Positions 28,362 through 37,042 of a DNA stretch of 64,000 nucleotides are shown piece after piece. Numbering within the stretch: the stretch's first letter is position 1; each line of letters starts with the position of its first letter. This DNA comes from Massilia sp. R2A-15 (lineage in GTDB: Bacteria > Pseudomonadota > Gammaproteobacteria > Burkholderiales > Burkholderiaceae_D): positions 3,782,001 to 3,846,000 of the forward strand of contig NZ_CP131935.1 of assembly GCF_030704305.1 (NCBI RefSeq), in the 5' to 3' direction. Made by a program: the position numbers and the translations under genes. Under the pieces are notes generated by a model that saw nothing but the letters and a program-made list of their open reading frames with translations, searched no databases and was not told the origin of the DNA.

Positions 28362-29714
28362 TCAGCTGCCCGCCACCACCATGTTTTCGATCAGGATCGA
28401 GCCGGTCGACTTGTTGCCGCGGATGAGGACGTCGTTGCCGATGCCGACGATCTGGCGGAACATGTCCTTCATGTTGCCGGCGATGGTGATCTCCTCGACC
28501 GGATACTGGATTACGCCGTTCTCGACCCAGAAGCCGGACGCGCCGCGCGAGTAGTCGCCGGTGACGTAGTTGGTGCCCTGCCCCATCAGCTCCGTCACCA
28601 GCAGGCCGCGGCCCATCTTGCGCAGCATGCCGGCGAAATCGTCGGCGCGCTTCGTTTCAGTAGACGTCATCGACAGGTTGTGCGAGCCGCCCGCGTTGCC
28701 CGTGGTTTGCATGCCCAGCTTGCGCGCCGAGTAGGTCGACAGGAAGTAACCCTGCACCACGCCATCCTTGACGACGTTGCGGCGCACCGTGCGCACGCCT
28801 TCCTCGTCGAACGGGGCCGAGCCGACGCCGCCGATCAGGTGCGGGTCTTCGAGAATCTGTATGTGCTTCGGGAACACCGACTGTCCCAGCGAGTCGAGCA
28901 GGAAGGTGGACTTGCGGTACAGCGCGCCGCCCGAGGTGGCCTGGACGAAGGCGCCGAGCAGGCCGGCGGCCAGCGGCGCCTCGAACAGCACCGGGCAGGT
29001 GCGGGTGTCGAGCTTGCGCGCGTTCAGGCGCGCCAGCGCGCGCTCGGCGGCGTAGCGGCCCACCGCTTCGGGCGATGCCATCTTGGACGCGTCGCGCACC
29101 GAGGTGTACCAGTCGTCGCGCTGCATCTTGGCGCCCTTGCCGGCGATCGGCGCCACCGACAGGGTGTGGCGCGAGAACGGATAGCCGCCCGAGAAGCCGC
29201 GCGAATTGGCCGACACGAAGTGCGACTGCTGCACGTGCACGCTGCCGCCTTCGCTGTTGGTGATGCGCGGATCGACATCGAACGCGGCGCCTTCGGCACG
29301 CTGCGCCAGCGCCACCGCTTCCTCGGTCGAAATCAGCCACGGGTAGCACAGGCGCAGGTCGCGCGGAGCCATTTCAAGCAGGTCGGCGTCGGCCAGGCCG
29401 GCGCAGTCGTCTTCGGCGGTGAAGCGCGCGATGTTGTAGGCCGCGTCGACCGTGGCGCGCAGCGCCGCCGGCGAGAAGTCCGAGGTGCTGGCATTACCGC
29501 GCTTCTGGCCGATATAGACCGTCACTCCCATGCCCTTGTCCTTGTTTTGCTCGATCGTCTCGATCTTCCCCCGTCGAACCGTCACCGCCAGCCCGCTGCC
29601 TTCGCTGATTTCAACCGCGGCATCGGTGCCGCCCTTTTCGCGCGCGAACGCCAAAACGTCGGCGGCGAGCTGTTTCAGCTGGTCCTGGGTATGGATAAAG
29701 ACGGATTCGCTCAT
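28362..29714 (-). CDS. pmbA: PmbA/TldE, regulatory partner of TldD metalloprotease
   Basis: A 450-residue TldE/PmbA protein. Blocks such as VTVYIGQKRGNASTSDFS, NSEGGSVHVQQSHFVSANSRGFSGGY and GMQTTGNAGGSHNLS are characteristic. Together with TldD it forms a heterodimeric peptidase that matures peptides (microcin B17, CcdA). TldD is usually elsewhere in the genome, as here. The ATG at 29714 is divergent from darP with 92 bp between. Confidence 0.95.
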   Translation of the reverse strand: MSESVFIHTQDQLKQLAADVLAFAREKGGTDAAVEISEGSGLAVTVRRGKIETIEQNKDKGMGVTVYIGQKRGNASTSDFSPAALRATVDAAYNIARFTAEDDCAGLADADLLEMAPRDLRLCYPWLISTEEAVALAQRAEGAAFDVDPRITNSEGGSVHVQQSHFVSANSRGFSGGYPFSRHTLSVAPIAGKGAKMQRDDWYTSVRDASKMASPEAVGRYAAERALARLNARKLDTRTCPVLFEAPLAAGLLGAFVQATSGGALYRKSTFLLDSLGQSVFPKHIQILEDPHLIGGVGSAPFDEEGVRTVRRNVVKDGVVQGYFLSTYSARKLGMQTTGNAGGSHNLSMTSTETKRADDFAGMLRKMGRGLLVTELMGQGTNYVTGDYSRGASGFWVENGVIQYPVEEITIAGNMKDMFRQIVGIGNDVLIRGNKSTGSILIENMVVAGS

Positions 29715-29806
29715 GGGGTGTTTTCTTCGTTTGGGCGCTAAAACAGTTATGATAGCAGTCGTTTACTGTTTTTACCGGTCGGCCGTGCGCCGTCTGGATC
29801 CATATC

Positions 29807-30418
29807 ATGCCAAATCCAAACCGCGGTGCCTGCGGGTTCCAATCCTCCGAATTCGAACAAGAGTACGAGCGTCCATCCAAGTCCGAGGCCAAGCGCCAGA
29901 GCCTCGAAGTCCAGAAGCTGGGCGAGGAACTGGTCAACGCGCCGCGCGACCGCGTCAAGCGCGTGCCGATGCCGGAGGACGTGATGGAGGCGATCCTGAT
30001 GTGCCAGACCATCACCAATCACGAAGGCCGCCGGCGCCAGATGCAGTTCGTCGGCAAGAAGATGCGCACCCTCGACGAAGAGGAAATCGCCGTCATCCAG
30101 CGCACCATCGAAGGATGGAAAGGCATGTCGAAGGCCGACACCGCGGCGCTGCACGCGCTCGAGCGCCGCCGCGACAAGCTGCTGGCCGACGACAAGGCGC
30201 TGACCGTGCTGCTGGAAGAGCATCCTGAACTCGACGTGCAGCACCTGCGCGCGCTGATCCGCAACGCGCGCAAGGAGCAGGCCGAGAACAAGCCGCCGAA
30301 AGCCTATCGCGAGATTTTCCAGATCCTCAAGGACCTGTCGAAGAAAGGCCAGGCGGCCAAGACTGACGACGAGGACCTCGACACCGACGCGGAAGACGAT
30401 GAGCACGACGACGAATAA
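29807..30418 (+). CDS. darP: DarP (YjgA), dual-action ribosomal maturation protein
   Basis: A 203-residue DUF615/DarP protein that binds the immature 50S subunit. It is almost entirely helical and highly charged; the family block RPSKSEAKRQSLEVQKLGEELV is followed by DVMEAILMCQTITNHEGRRRQMQFVGKKMR, with an acidic C-terminus (DDEDLDTDAEDDEHDDE). The pmbA-darP divergence is a widespread gene order in proteobacteria. Its 3' end overlaps mog by 20 bases. Confidence 0.94.
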   Translation: MPNPNRGACGFQSSEFEQEYERPSKSEAKRQSLEVQKLGEELVNAPRDRVKRVPMPEDVMEAILMCQTITNHEGRRRQMQFVGKKMRTLDEEEIAVIQRTIEGWKGMSKADTAALHALERRRDKLLADDKALTVLLEEHPELDVQHLRALIRNARKEQAENKPPKAYREIFQILKDLSKKGQAAKTDDEDLDTDAEDDEHDDE

Positions 30419-31016
30419 CACCGAACTGGTGATCGGACTGGTGTCGGTGTCCGACCGCGCCAGCGGCGGCGTGTACGAAGACAAGGGCATCCCGGCGCTG
30501 GCCGACTGGCTCAAGTCCGCGTTGACCACGCCGTTTCGCGTCGAGACGCGCCTGATCCCCGACGAGCGCGCCGAGATCGAGCGCACGCTGGTCGATCTGG
30601 TGGACACGCAGCGCTGCCACCTGGTCCTGACCACCGGCGGCACCGGCCCGGCGCGGCGCGACGTCACGCCCGAGGCGACGCTGGCGATCGGCACCAAGGA
30701 GATGCCGGGCTTCGGCGAACAGATGCGCCAGATCAGCCTGCAGTTCGTGCCGACCGCGATCCTGTCGCGGCAGGTGGCGGTGATCCGCGAGACACCGGAC
30801 CACGCGGCGCTGGTGATGAACCTGCCCGGCCAGCCGAAGGCCATCAAGGAAACCCTGGAAGGCCTGAAGGACGCCGACGGCAAGCAGCTGGTCGGCGGAA
30901 TCTTCGCGGCCGTGCCGTATTGCGTGGACCTGATCGGCGGGCCGTACATGGAAACCGATCCGGCCGTGTGCAAGGCGTGGCGCCCGAAGACGGCGCTGCG
31001 TCCGCAACCCAACTGA
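30399..31016 (+). CDS. mog: Molybdopterin adenylyltransferase
   Basis: A 205-residue MogA-family enzyme that adenylates molybdopterin before molybdenum insertion. It carries the MPT-binding motif TTGGTGPARRDVTPEA near residue 75 and GLVSVSDRASGG at the N-terminus. Its ATG lies within the end of darP (20-base overlap), implying translational coupling. Confidence 0.94.
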   Translation: MSTTTNNTELVIGLVSVSDRASGGVYEDKGIPALADWLKSALTTPFRVETRLIPDERAEIERTLVDLVDTQRCHLVLTTGGTGPARRDVTPEATLAIGTKEMPGFGEQMRQISLQFVPTAILSRQVAVIRETPDHAALVMNLPGQPKAIKETLEGLKDADGKQLVGGIFAAVPYCVDLIGGPYMETDPAVCKAWRPKTALRPQPN

Positions 31017-31028
31017 ATGGAAGACCGC

Positions 31029-31697
31029 ATGACCAAGCTGCTCGAAAATATCGAAATCGAAACCGCGCCGAATCCCACCGTCGCGATCATCTGGATGCAC
31101 GGCCTGGGCGCCGACGGCAACGACTTCGTGCCGCTGGTGCGCGAGCTGGACCTGGCCGGCCTGCCCGGCATCCGCTTCGTGTTTCCGCATGCGGACACGA
31201 TGCCGGTGACGGTCAACGGCGGCTACGTGATGCGTGCCTGGTACGACATCGTCCACTCGGACCTGGGCCGGCGCGAAGACGAAGGCGGCTTGCGCCGTTC
31301 GCAGGCGCAGGTTGAGGCGCTGATCGACCGCGAGAAGGCGCGCGGGATCAAGGCCGACCGCATCATCCTGGCCGGCTTCTCGCAGGGCTGCGCGATGGCG
31401 CTGCAGACCGGCTTGCGCCATCCGGAAAAACTGGCGGGCCTGATGTGCCTGTCCGGTTACGTGCCGCTGTCGGCCACGGTGCCGTCCGAGCGCAGCGAAG
31501 CGTCGATCGACACGCCGATCTTCATGGTGCACGGCCGCGCCGACGGCGTGATCCCGATTGCGCGCGCGGAACAGTCGCGCGACCTGCTCAAGTCGATCGG
31601 CTACCAGGTCGAGTGGCACGACTATCCGATGCAGCACTCGCTGTGCCAGGAAGAAGTCGACCACATCGGCGCCTGGCTCAAGAAGGTTCTGGCTTAA
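31029..31697 (+). CDS. Alpha/beta-hydrolase carboxylesterase (phospholipase/carboxylesterase family)
   Basis: A 222-residue esterase of the YtpA/Est-type carboxylesterase family. The nucleophile serine is in GFSQGCAMA, the aspartate in GRADGVIP and the histidine in MQHSLC, and WMHGLGADGNDF forms the oxyanion region. Two in-frame starts exist (31017 and 31029); GGAAG lies 4 bases before the ATG at 31029, so that is preferred. It starts 12 bases after the mog stop, probably in the same transcript. A REP-like element follows the stop. Confidence 0.92.
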   Translation: MTKLLENIEIETAPNPTVAIIWMHGLGADGNDFVPLVRELDLAGLPGIRFVFPHADTMPVTVNGGYVMRAWYDIVHSDLGRREDEGGLRRSQAQVEALIDREKARGIKADRIILAGFSQGCAMALQTGLRHPEKLAGLMCLSGYVPLSATVPSERSEASIDTPIFMVHGRADGVIPIARAEQSRDLLKSIGYQVEWHDYPMQHSLCQEEVDHIGAWLKKVLA

Positions 31698-31717
31698 GCA
31701 CTAATATCCTCAAGACC

Positions 31718-31796
31718 GTCATTCCCGCGCAGGCGGGAATTCAGACTGAGCGTGCTTCAATTACTCAGCATGGATTCCCGCCCGCGCGGGAATGAC
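31718..31796. repeat. Family B REP/BIME-like inverted repeat
   Basis: A 79-bp element with arms at 31718-31749 (GTCATTCCCGCGCAGG...) and 31765-31796. The first 9-11 bases of the arms (ACCGTCATTCCCGCG...) mirror the end AATGACGGT, and each arm has its own CCCGC/GCGGG stem. It follows the esterase gene by 20 bp and may stabilise or end its mRNA. Confidence 0.88.
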
Positions 31797-31880
31797 GGTT
31801 TTTGGGATAGCAATCTATCAAACGCCGCAAATTTCCTAGCGGGGTAAAATCCCCGAACTGCCTCACCCAGAAAGCATCAC

Positions 31881-32150
31881 ATGAAAAAAACCGACCTGGC
31901 CAAGAGCGACGCCAAAAAATTGATGGGCCAGATGACGATCCCGTCGGCCGCGGGCTTCGGCAACGCCGGCGCCACCGTGGCGATCGACCGCCGCGAGCAG
32001 CGCAAGCTCGACCAGGCCGCGGGACTGGTGCCGTTTGCCGTCAAGCTGAACAGCGACCTGGTCAAGCAGTTGCAGGAGCAGGCGAAGGCACGCGCGGTCG
32101 ACATGAATACGCTGGTCGCCGAACTGCTGGCCAAAGGCCTGGCGGCGTAA
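31881..32150 (+). CDS. Small protein with ribbon-helix-helix-like C-terminus
   Basis: An 89-residue protein with a basic N-terminus (MKKTDLAKSDAKKLMGQ) and a C-terminal block GLVPFAVKLNSDLVKQLQEQAKARAVDMNTLVAELL. That block has a strand followed by two helices with hydrophobic spacing of the Arc/CopG DNA-binding fold. It is 20 bp upstream of another small gene and may form an operon with it. The function is unknown; possible roles include a small transcription regulator. Confidence 0.7.
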   Translation: MKKTDLAKSDAKKLMGQMTIPSAAGFGNAGATVAIDRREQRKLDQAAGLVPFAVKLNSDLVKQLQEQAKARAVDMNTLVAELLAKGLAA

Positions 32151-32170
32151 ATTCGATCAAGGGGAACAAG

Positions 32171-32368
32171 ATGGCAAAGAAAGAAGAGCTGGACGAAGAG
32201 ACGATGGCACTGATTAACTGGTGCATCGAGGTGGAGAAGTTCCTCGTCGCCGGCGGCGCCACGCAGAAGGAGGCGCAGGATCATATCGAGGAGCAGGTCG
32301 AGTGGTTCACCGACCAGTTCTCCGACGGCCTGACGCCGGAAGAAGCGGCCAAGGAAGCGCTGGCCTAA
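32171..32368 (+). CDS. Small acidic protein of unknown function
   Basis: A 65-residue, strongly acidic protein (MAKKEELDEETMALINWCIEVEK...). It is probably all helical. A family A hairpin with a U-tract at 32413 sits 45 bases beyond its stop and would end its transcript. It directly follows the 89-residue RHH-like gene. RBS AAGGGGA precedes the ATG. No known family could be recognised. Confidence 0.6.
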   Translation: MAKKEELDEETMALINWCIEVEKFLVAGGATQKEAQDHIEEQVEWFTDQFSDGLTPEEAAKEALA

Positions 32369-32412
32369 GTAATCATCGCCCGTACAGCCTTGCAGGCGGC
32401 GGCGACCAAACC

Positions 32413-32446
32413 GGGGTCAGGTCCGACGGACCTGACCCCATTTTTT
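32413..32446 (+). terminator. Family A palindrome functioning as a rho-independent terminator
   Basis: A perfect 12-bp stem GGGGTCAGGTCC with loop GAC and arm GGACCTGACCCC (32413-32439), followed by A and TTTTTT (32441-32446). The U-tract after a strong stem is what intrinsic terminators need, so this copy probably ends the small-protein transcript on the plus strand. Confidence 0.75.
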
Positions 32447-32463
32447 CTGGCGCCGGCTTGCGA

Positions 32464-33018
32464 TCAGTCGGGAAGCATCCACGCCGATGACGGCGGCATT
32501 GCGGTCTGCGCGGCGTTCATCACCATCGCCAGGAAGGTGTAGTAGCCGTTGATGCCCATCAGGTCGACCACGCCGTGTTCGCCGAACAGCGCCAGCGCCG
32601 CGGCGTAAGTCGCATCGGTGACGCGCTTCTGCTGCTGCAGCTCGGTGCAAAACGCGTAGACCGCCGCTTCGTCGTCGCGCAACGCGGGCGGCGCGCGGCG
32701 TTCGGCGATCGCGTCGATGACGTCGCGCGCAATGCCATTCTGCTGCGCGAGCGGCGCGTGGATCGCCCACTCGACCTTCTGGTTCCACTCACGCGCGGTA
32801 ACCAGGATCGCCAGCTCCGACAGGCGGGTGCCGATCGCGCTGCGGTAGCGCAGGTGTTCTCCCATGCGCTGCGCATTCTCCATCAGCTCAGGACTGCGCA
32901 GCAGCGGCACGAACGGGCCGTAAAGCGCGCCGCGCGGCCCGTCGATGATGACCTGCGCCGCGCGGCGCTGCTCGTCGGTAATCTGGTCCGCGCCGAGCGG
33001 CCCGAGGCGATCCTTCAT
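32464..33018 (-). CDS. Carboxymuconolactone decarboxylase-family protein
   Basis: A 184-residue protein of the CMD/AhpD-like fold. The block SELAILVTAREWNQKVEWAIHAPLA is the usual signature (metal/His motif region), and RYRSAIGTRLSE precedes it. Members include 4-carboxymuconolactone decarboxylase and AhpD-like peroxiredoxin adaptors; the two-cysteine AhpD motif is not present, so it is not an AhpD. The ATG overlaps the preceding FAH-family stop by 4 bases. It ends the flavoprotein-MFS-FAH-CMD operon. Confidence 0.88.
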   Translation of the reverse strand: MKDRLGPLGADQITDEQRRAAQVIIDGPRGALYGPFVPLLRSPELMENAQRMGEHLRYRSAIGTRLSELAILVTAREWNQKVEWAIHAPLAQQNGIARDVIDAIAERRAPPALRDDEAAVYAFCTELQQQKRVTDATYAAALALFGEHGVVDLMGINGYYTFLAMVMNAAQTAMPPSSAWMLPD

Positions 33019-33863
33019 CGCGCGGCCTTCGATACGACCAGCTGCTGCTGTTCGCCCAGGCCGGCGATCCCGAGGCGCAGCTTGTCGCCGGCCTTGAGGA
33101 AGCGCTGCGGCTTGCGGCCGACGCCCACGCCGGGCGGGGTGCCGGTGGCGATGATGTCGCCCGGCTCGAGCGTCATGAAGCGCGACAGGTAGCTGACCAG
33201 CTGCGCGACGGTGAAGATCATCGTCTCGGTGCTGCCGGTCTGCATCCGCTTGCCGTTCAGTTCCAGGTAGAGGTCGAGCCGCTGCACGTCGAACACTTCG
33301 TCGCGCGTGACCAGCCACGGCCCGACGGGGCCGAAGGTATCGCAGCCCTTGCCCTTGTCCCACTGCGAGCTTTCGAACTGGTAGCCGCGCTCGGAAACGT
33401 CGTTGACGACGCAATAGCCGGCGACGTAGTTCAGGGCATCGGCTTCGCTGACGTACTGCGCGCGGGTGCCGATCACCACGCCCAGCTCCACTTCCCAGTC
33501 GCCCTTCTTCGCGCCCGGCGGCAGCACCACGTCGTCGTCGGCGCCGGACAGGCTGGAGATGGCCTTCATGAAGACGATCGGCTCTTTCGGGATTGCCATG
33601 CCGGTTTCGGCGGCGTGGTCGGCGTAATTGAGGCCGATGCCGATGAACTTGCCCACGCCGGTCAGCGGCACGCCGAAGCGCGGTTCGCCGCGCACCAGCG
33701 GCAGGCTGTCGGGATCGACCTTGGCCAGCTTGCGCAAGGCCTTGTCCGACAGGAGGGCCGGGCCGATGTCGTCGACAATGCCGGCCAGGCTGCGCAGCCG
33801 GCCGAATTCATCGATCAGGCCAGGTTTCTCTTTACCGGGACGGCCATAGCGGACCAGTTTCAT
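33015..33863 (-). CDS. Fumarylacetoacetate hydrolase-family enzyme
   Basis: A 282-residue FAH-fold enzyme (ring-cleavage-product hydrolase, ureidoglycolate lyase-like). Landmarks: VGKFIGIGLNYADHAAETGMAIPKEPIVFMK, the acidic metal site KGDWEVELGVVIG and the C-terminal PGDIIATGTPPGVGVG. Members hydrolyse C-C bonds of 2,4-dioxo acids or isomerise/decarboxylate aromatic ring-fission products. It lies between the MFS permease and a CMD-family gene, and its start is inside the MFS gene (32-base overlap). The exact substrate is unknown. Confidence 0.9.
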   Translation of the reverse strand: MKLVRYGRPGKEKPGLIDEFGRLRSLAGIVDDIGPALLSDKALRKLAKVDPDSLPLVRGEPRFGVPLTGVGKFIGIGLNYADHAAETGMAIPKEPIVFMKAISSLSGADDDVVLPPGAKKGDWEVELGVVIGTRAQYVSEADALNYVAGYCVVNDVSERGYQFESSQWDKGKGCDTFGPVGPWLVTRDEVFDVQRLDLYLELNGKRMQTGSTETMIFTVAQLVSYLSRFMTLEPGDIIATGTPPGVGVGRKPQRFLKAGDKLRLGIAGLGEQQQLVVSKAAR

Positions 33864-35049
33864 ATTCTGCTTTCGAAGGGATGCCAGGCTGGCATTTTAC
33901 CCGTTCGCGCAGAAGCGCAATGGCGGCGATGCAAAGCGCCGACAAGGCCAGCGCCGCGCTGCTCGCGACAAACAACAGCGCGTACGACTGGCGCGTGCTC
34001 ATGACCGACACCATGATGGCGGCGGCGCCGGCCTGCGCCAGCGAAAAGCCGCAGTTCATCGCGGTCCAGTTGCGCCGGTGCTCGCCGGCGCCGCCGATCT
34101 CCAGCGCGTAGCTCGATGCGGCGCCGACGATGCCGGGCGAGAAAAAGCCGACCAGCACCGACGACAGCAGCAGCGCCGCCCCGCCATCGGCCACCAACGG
34201 CAGCGCGACCCCGGCGGCTTTCAGGACGAACGCGATGAACAGCGTTGACGACAGGCCGATGCGGTCGGCGACGACGCCGGTCAGGTAGGGTCCGCAGGCC
34301 GCGCCGGCGCCGAAGCAGGCCCAGAAAAAGCCGGCCTGCGCCAGCGGGCGGTGCAGCTCGCGCGTGATGTAGTCGGCCCAGAACAGCGTGTGCGGCAGGT
34401 AGCCGACCGCATTGAGCGCATACGCGATGAGCAGCAAGGTGACCGGCGCGGGCAGGCGCCAGTTCAGCGCAAACGCCGGTTGCGGCGCTTCAGGCGCCTT
34501 GCCCCAGTAGTCCCAAGTGATGGCGGTAAGCAGCAGACAGATGGCGCCCAGCGTCATCCAGGTGGCGGTCAGTCCCTCGTGCAGCAGCGCGGGCACCACG
34601 GTGGCGGCGGCGACGATGCCCAGGCCCACGCCGGAGAAAATCAGTCCGCTGACGCGGCCGCGGCGTTCGACCGGCGTGCGCGGCAGGATCAGCACCGGCG
34701 CCTGCACCATCAGGATGGCCCCGCAGGCGCCGGCGACGGTGCGCCAGCCGAGGAACCAGGCGATGCCGCCGCCGCGCCAGGCGCAGCTGAAAAAGCTGAG
34801 GGCGCACAGCAGCATCGCCAGCTGCACCATGCGGCCGGCCGCCATCGAACGGGCGAGCCAGGCGGCGATGCCGATGCCCAGAAAGTAGCCGGTGAGGTTG
34901 GCGGCGCCCAGCCAGCCCGCCTCGGTGCGGCTGAACCAGGCCTGCTGCACCAGCAGCGGCAAGATCGCGACATACGCGAAGCGGCCGATACCGACCCCGG
35001 TCAGCGTGGCCGCCATGCCGCACAGCCCGGCCGGGATCGCGCGCTTCAT
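33832..35049 (-). CDS. YbfB/YjiJ-family MFS transporter
   Basis: A 405-residue membrane protein with about 12 helices. The N-terminal GVGIGRFAYVAILPLLVQQAWFS is the YbfB/YjiJ family (DUF1228) signature. It begins 1 base after the flavoprotein stop, and its own 3' end overlaps the FAH gene by 32 bases, marking tight coupling. Its substrate is unknown; the operon context suggests a small organic acid or aromatic compound. The last ~20 residues (SKAEYETGPLWPSR) are encoded within the overlap. Confidence 0.88.
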   Translation of the reverse strand: MKRAIPAGLCGMAATLTGVGIGRFAYVAILPLLVQQAWFSRTEAGWLGAANLTGYFLGIGIAAWLARSMAAGRMVQLAMLLCALSFFSCAWRGGGIAWFLGWRTVAGACGAILMVQAPVLILPRTPVERRGRVSGLIFSGVGLGIVAAATVVPALLHEGLTATWMTLGAICLLLTAITWDYWGKAPEAPQPAFALNWRLPAPVTLLLIAYALNAVGYLPHTLFWADYITRELHRPLAQAGFFWACFGAGAACGPYLTGVVADRIGLSSTLFIAFVLKAAGVALPLVADGGAALLLSSVLVGFFSPGIVGAASSYALEIGGAGEHRRNWTAMNCGFSLAQAGAAAIMVSVMSTRQSYALLFVASSAALALSALCIAAIALLRERVKCQPGIPSKAEYETGPLWPSR

Positions 35050-35050
35050 C

Positions 35051-37042
35051 TCAGCTCTGGACCATCGCGGCGGAGCTGCAATGGACGATTTCGGGCTCGG
35101 GTTCGGACACCAGGCGCAGCGCGACCGGTTCGAACGCTTCCTGCGCGGACACGGGCGCGGGCACGGGCTTGGCGCAGCGCTCGGCGATGGCGTCCATCAT
35201 CAGGCCGACCGCACGCCCGGCGTCGACCATGGTGGTGGAGTTGGCGCCAGGGCGCGGCAGCACGAAGGTGTAGAACTTGCAGCCTTCGACCAGGGTGCCC
35301 AGCGCCCAAAGCGTGGTCTGCGAGGAGCCGTCCTGCGCCACCACGTTCATGTTGCGGTCGACCGTGATGCCGCCCGGGTGGAACTGGCCGTTCGTGAAGG
35401 GCCGCACGATCCCGCGCTGCACCAGCTTGCGCATCAGCGGCGACTTGTCCTCCAGCGGGCCGGGCAGCGAAGCGCGGCCGCGCACCAGCACATTGGCGGT
35501 GACGGGATCGCCCTGCCAGTGACTATGCACCACGAAGCAGCCATTGCCTTCGTCGAGGGTGCTGTGCGCGCCCGGGCCGAAATCGGCGCGCACGGTGCCG
35601 GCGTCCATCAGCGCCAGCAGCTGGGCGATGCGTTCCTTCGGCGGGCCGACCGCGAGGCGGTTCATGATCGGCAGGAATTCGGACAGCACCCAGCGGTGCG
35701 AGTGTTCGTACAGGCCGCCGAAGTCGATCGCGCTGCGCACCACGTCGCGCACGTCGCGCAGCACGTCGCAGGCCGACTTGACCGGGCTATCGAGGTTTCC
35801 GCGCAGCGCGTGCTCGACGTCGCGCCACATGTGCCCGCGCAGCCAGTCGTCGAACTGGCGCCGGCTCTTGAGCGCCAGCGGCGGGATCGGGTCGACCAGC
35901 TTTTCCCACGACAGCTGCTCGCGGCGGTCGATGTGGCGGTCGATCAGCGCCTGGCGCGCCTTGCCGTTTTCGCACGCCATGAACTCGTTGCTGAACATGA
36001 GTGCGGCGATCTTGTCGCGCTTGTGGTGCAGGTAGGCGAAGTAGTAGGCGAACTGCATGTCGCACCACAGCAGCGGGATGATCTGCTTTTCGAAATCGAG
36101 CTGGCCGCCGCCGGACTCGCGGCGCAGCTGCTCTACCTTGGCGAAGGTGAGGAACTTCGGCTTGTACTGGCCGAACACGCCCTTCTGATTAACCGCGCGC
36201 GCCGTCAGCGGCAGCCCGGAGCGCGAGTACAGCAGGATCTTCGGTTCCTGGCCCGACGGGCGGTAGCGCAGGCGCGCCGCCGGCTCCATCTTGCCGCAGG
36301 ATTCGAACTTGCCGCCGCGGCCGGCCGTCAGCTGCGAGATCAGGTCGAAGCTGGTCAGGCCCATGCCTTCGATGGCGATGGTGTCGCTGGCGGTCACGCT
36401 CGACACCGCATTGCGGATCGGGTAAGGCTCGAGCACCAGCTGCAGGCGCGCATTGCGGCTGCGCGCCGCCTCGACTTTCGCGGTCAGCGCGCGCTCCGGC
36501 TCGGAGAGGACCTTGCGCGCGTGACCGGTGGTGAGGAACACGAAGTCGGCGGGATAGCCGCAGCCGTCGTACGAGACGGTCCAGCGCTCGCCTTTCCATT
36601 CGAGGTCGTCGACGCCGGCGTAGTTATGCAGGAAGATCGTCATGTGCGGCGGCGCCAGCTTCTTCAGGTACTCGAAGCCCCAGCGCAGGTAGTCGCCGAA
36701 CAGCGCGCGCGAATAGTAGCCGTTGCGGTCGATCTCCTCCTTGGGGCCGATGCCGCTCATGCTGTTGCGGCTGGCGAGCCAGTCGGCGAACGACGGGCCG
36801 TACAGCAGCGGGCCGGCGCCGCGCACGGTGTCGTCGGAAAACTGGGTCATCTGGCAGGCCACCGTGTTGACCAGCAAGTGGTCGGCCTGGTCGGTCGTGT
36901 GGCAGCCCGGGCCGAACTCCTTGCTGTCGAACAGGTACAGTTCGAGCGGCGTCGCGCTGGCGTCGTTGCGCGCATAGGCGATGATGCGGTCGAACACTGA
37001 AATGCCACGCGGCCCGAGGCCGATTATCGCAATTTTGACCAT
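35051..37042 (-). CDS. FAD/NAD(P)-binding flavoprotein (NAD_binding_9 type)
   Basis: A 663-residue flavoprotein beginning MVKIAIIGLGPRGISVFDRI, a Rossmann motif of the FAD/NAD(P)-binding type. A second nucleotide motif appears near residue 215 (IAIEGMGLTSFDLISQL). The start at 37042 has AGGA 5 bases upstream and is preferred to an ATG 12 bases earlier. This protein family is poorly characterised and includes N-hydroxylating or Baeyer-Villiger-like monooxygenase homologues; the reaction here is not known. It is the first gene of the MFS/FAH/CMD operon. Confidence 0.8.
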   Translation of the reverse strand: MVKIAIIGLGPRGISVFDRIIAYARNDASATPLELYLFDSKEFGPGCHTTDQADHLLVNTVACQMTQFSDDTVRGAGPLLYGPSFADWLASRNSMSGIGPKEEIDRNGYYSRALFGDYLRWGFEYLKKLAPPHMTIFLHNYAGVDDLEWKGERWTVSYDGCGYPADFVFLTTGHARKVLSEPERALTAKVEAARSRNARLQLVLEPYPIRNAVSSVTASDTIAIEGMGLTSFDLISQLTAGRGGKFESCGKMEPAARLRYRPSGQEPKILLYSRSGLPLTARAVNQKGVFGQYKPKFLTFAKVEQLRRESGGGQLDFEKQIIPLLWCDMQFAYYFAYLHHKRDKIAALMFSNEFMACENGKARQALIDRHIDRREQLSWEKLVDPIPPLALKSRRQFDDWLRGHMWRDVEHALRGNLDSPVKSACDVLRDVRDVVRSAIDFGGLYEHSHRWVLSEFLPIMNRLAVGPPKERIAQLLALMDAGTVRADFGPGAHSTLDEGNGCFVVHSHWQGDPVTANVLVRGRASLPGPLEDKSPLMRKLVQRGIVRPFTNGQFHPGGITVDRNMNVVAQDGSSQTTLWALGTLVEGCKFYTFVLPRPGANSTTMVDAGRAVGLMMDAIAERCAKPVPAPVSAQEAFEPVALRLVSEPEPEIVHCSSAAMVQS

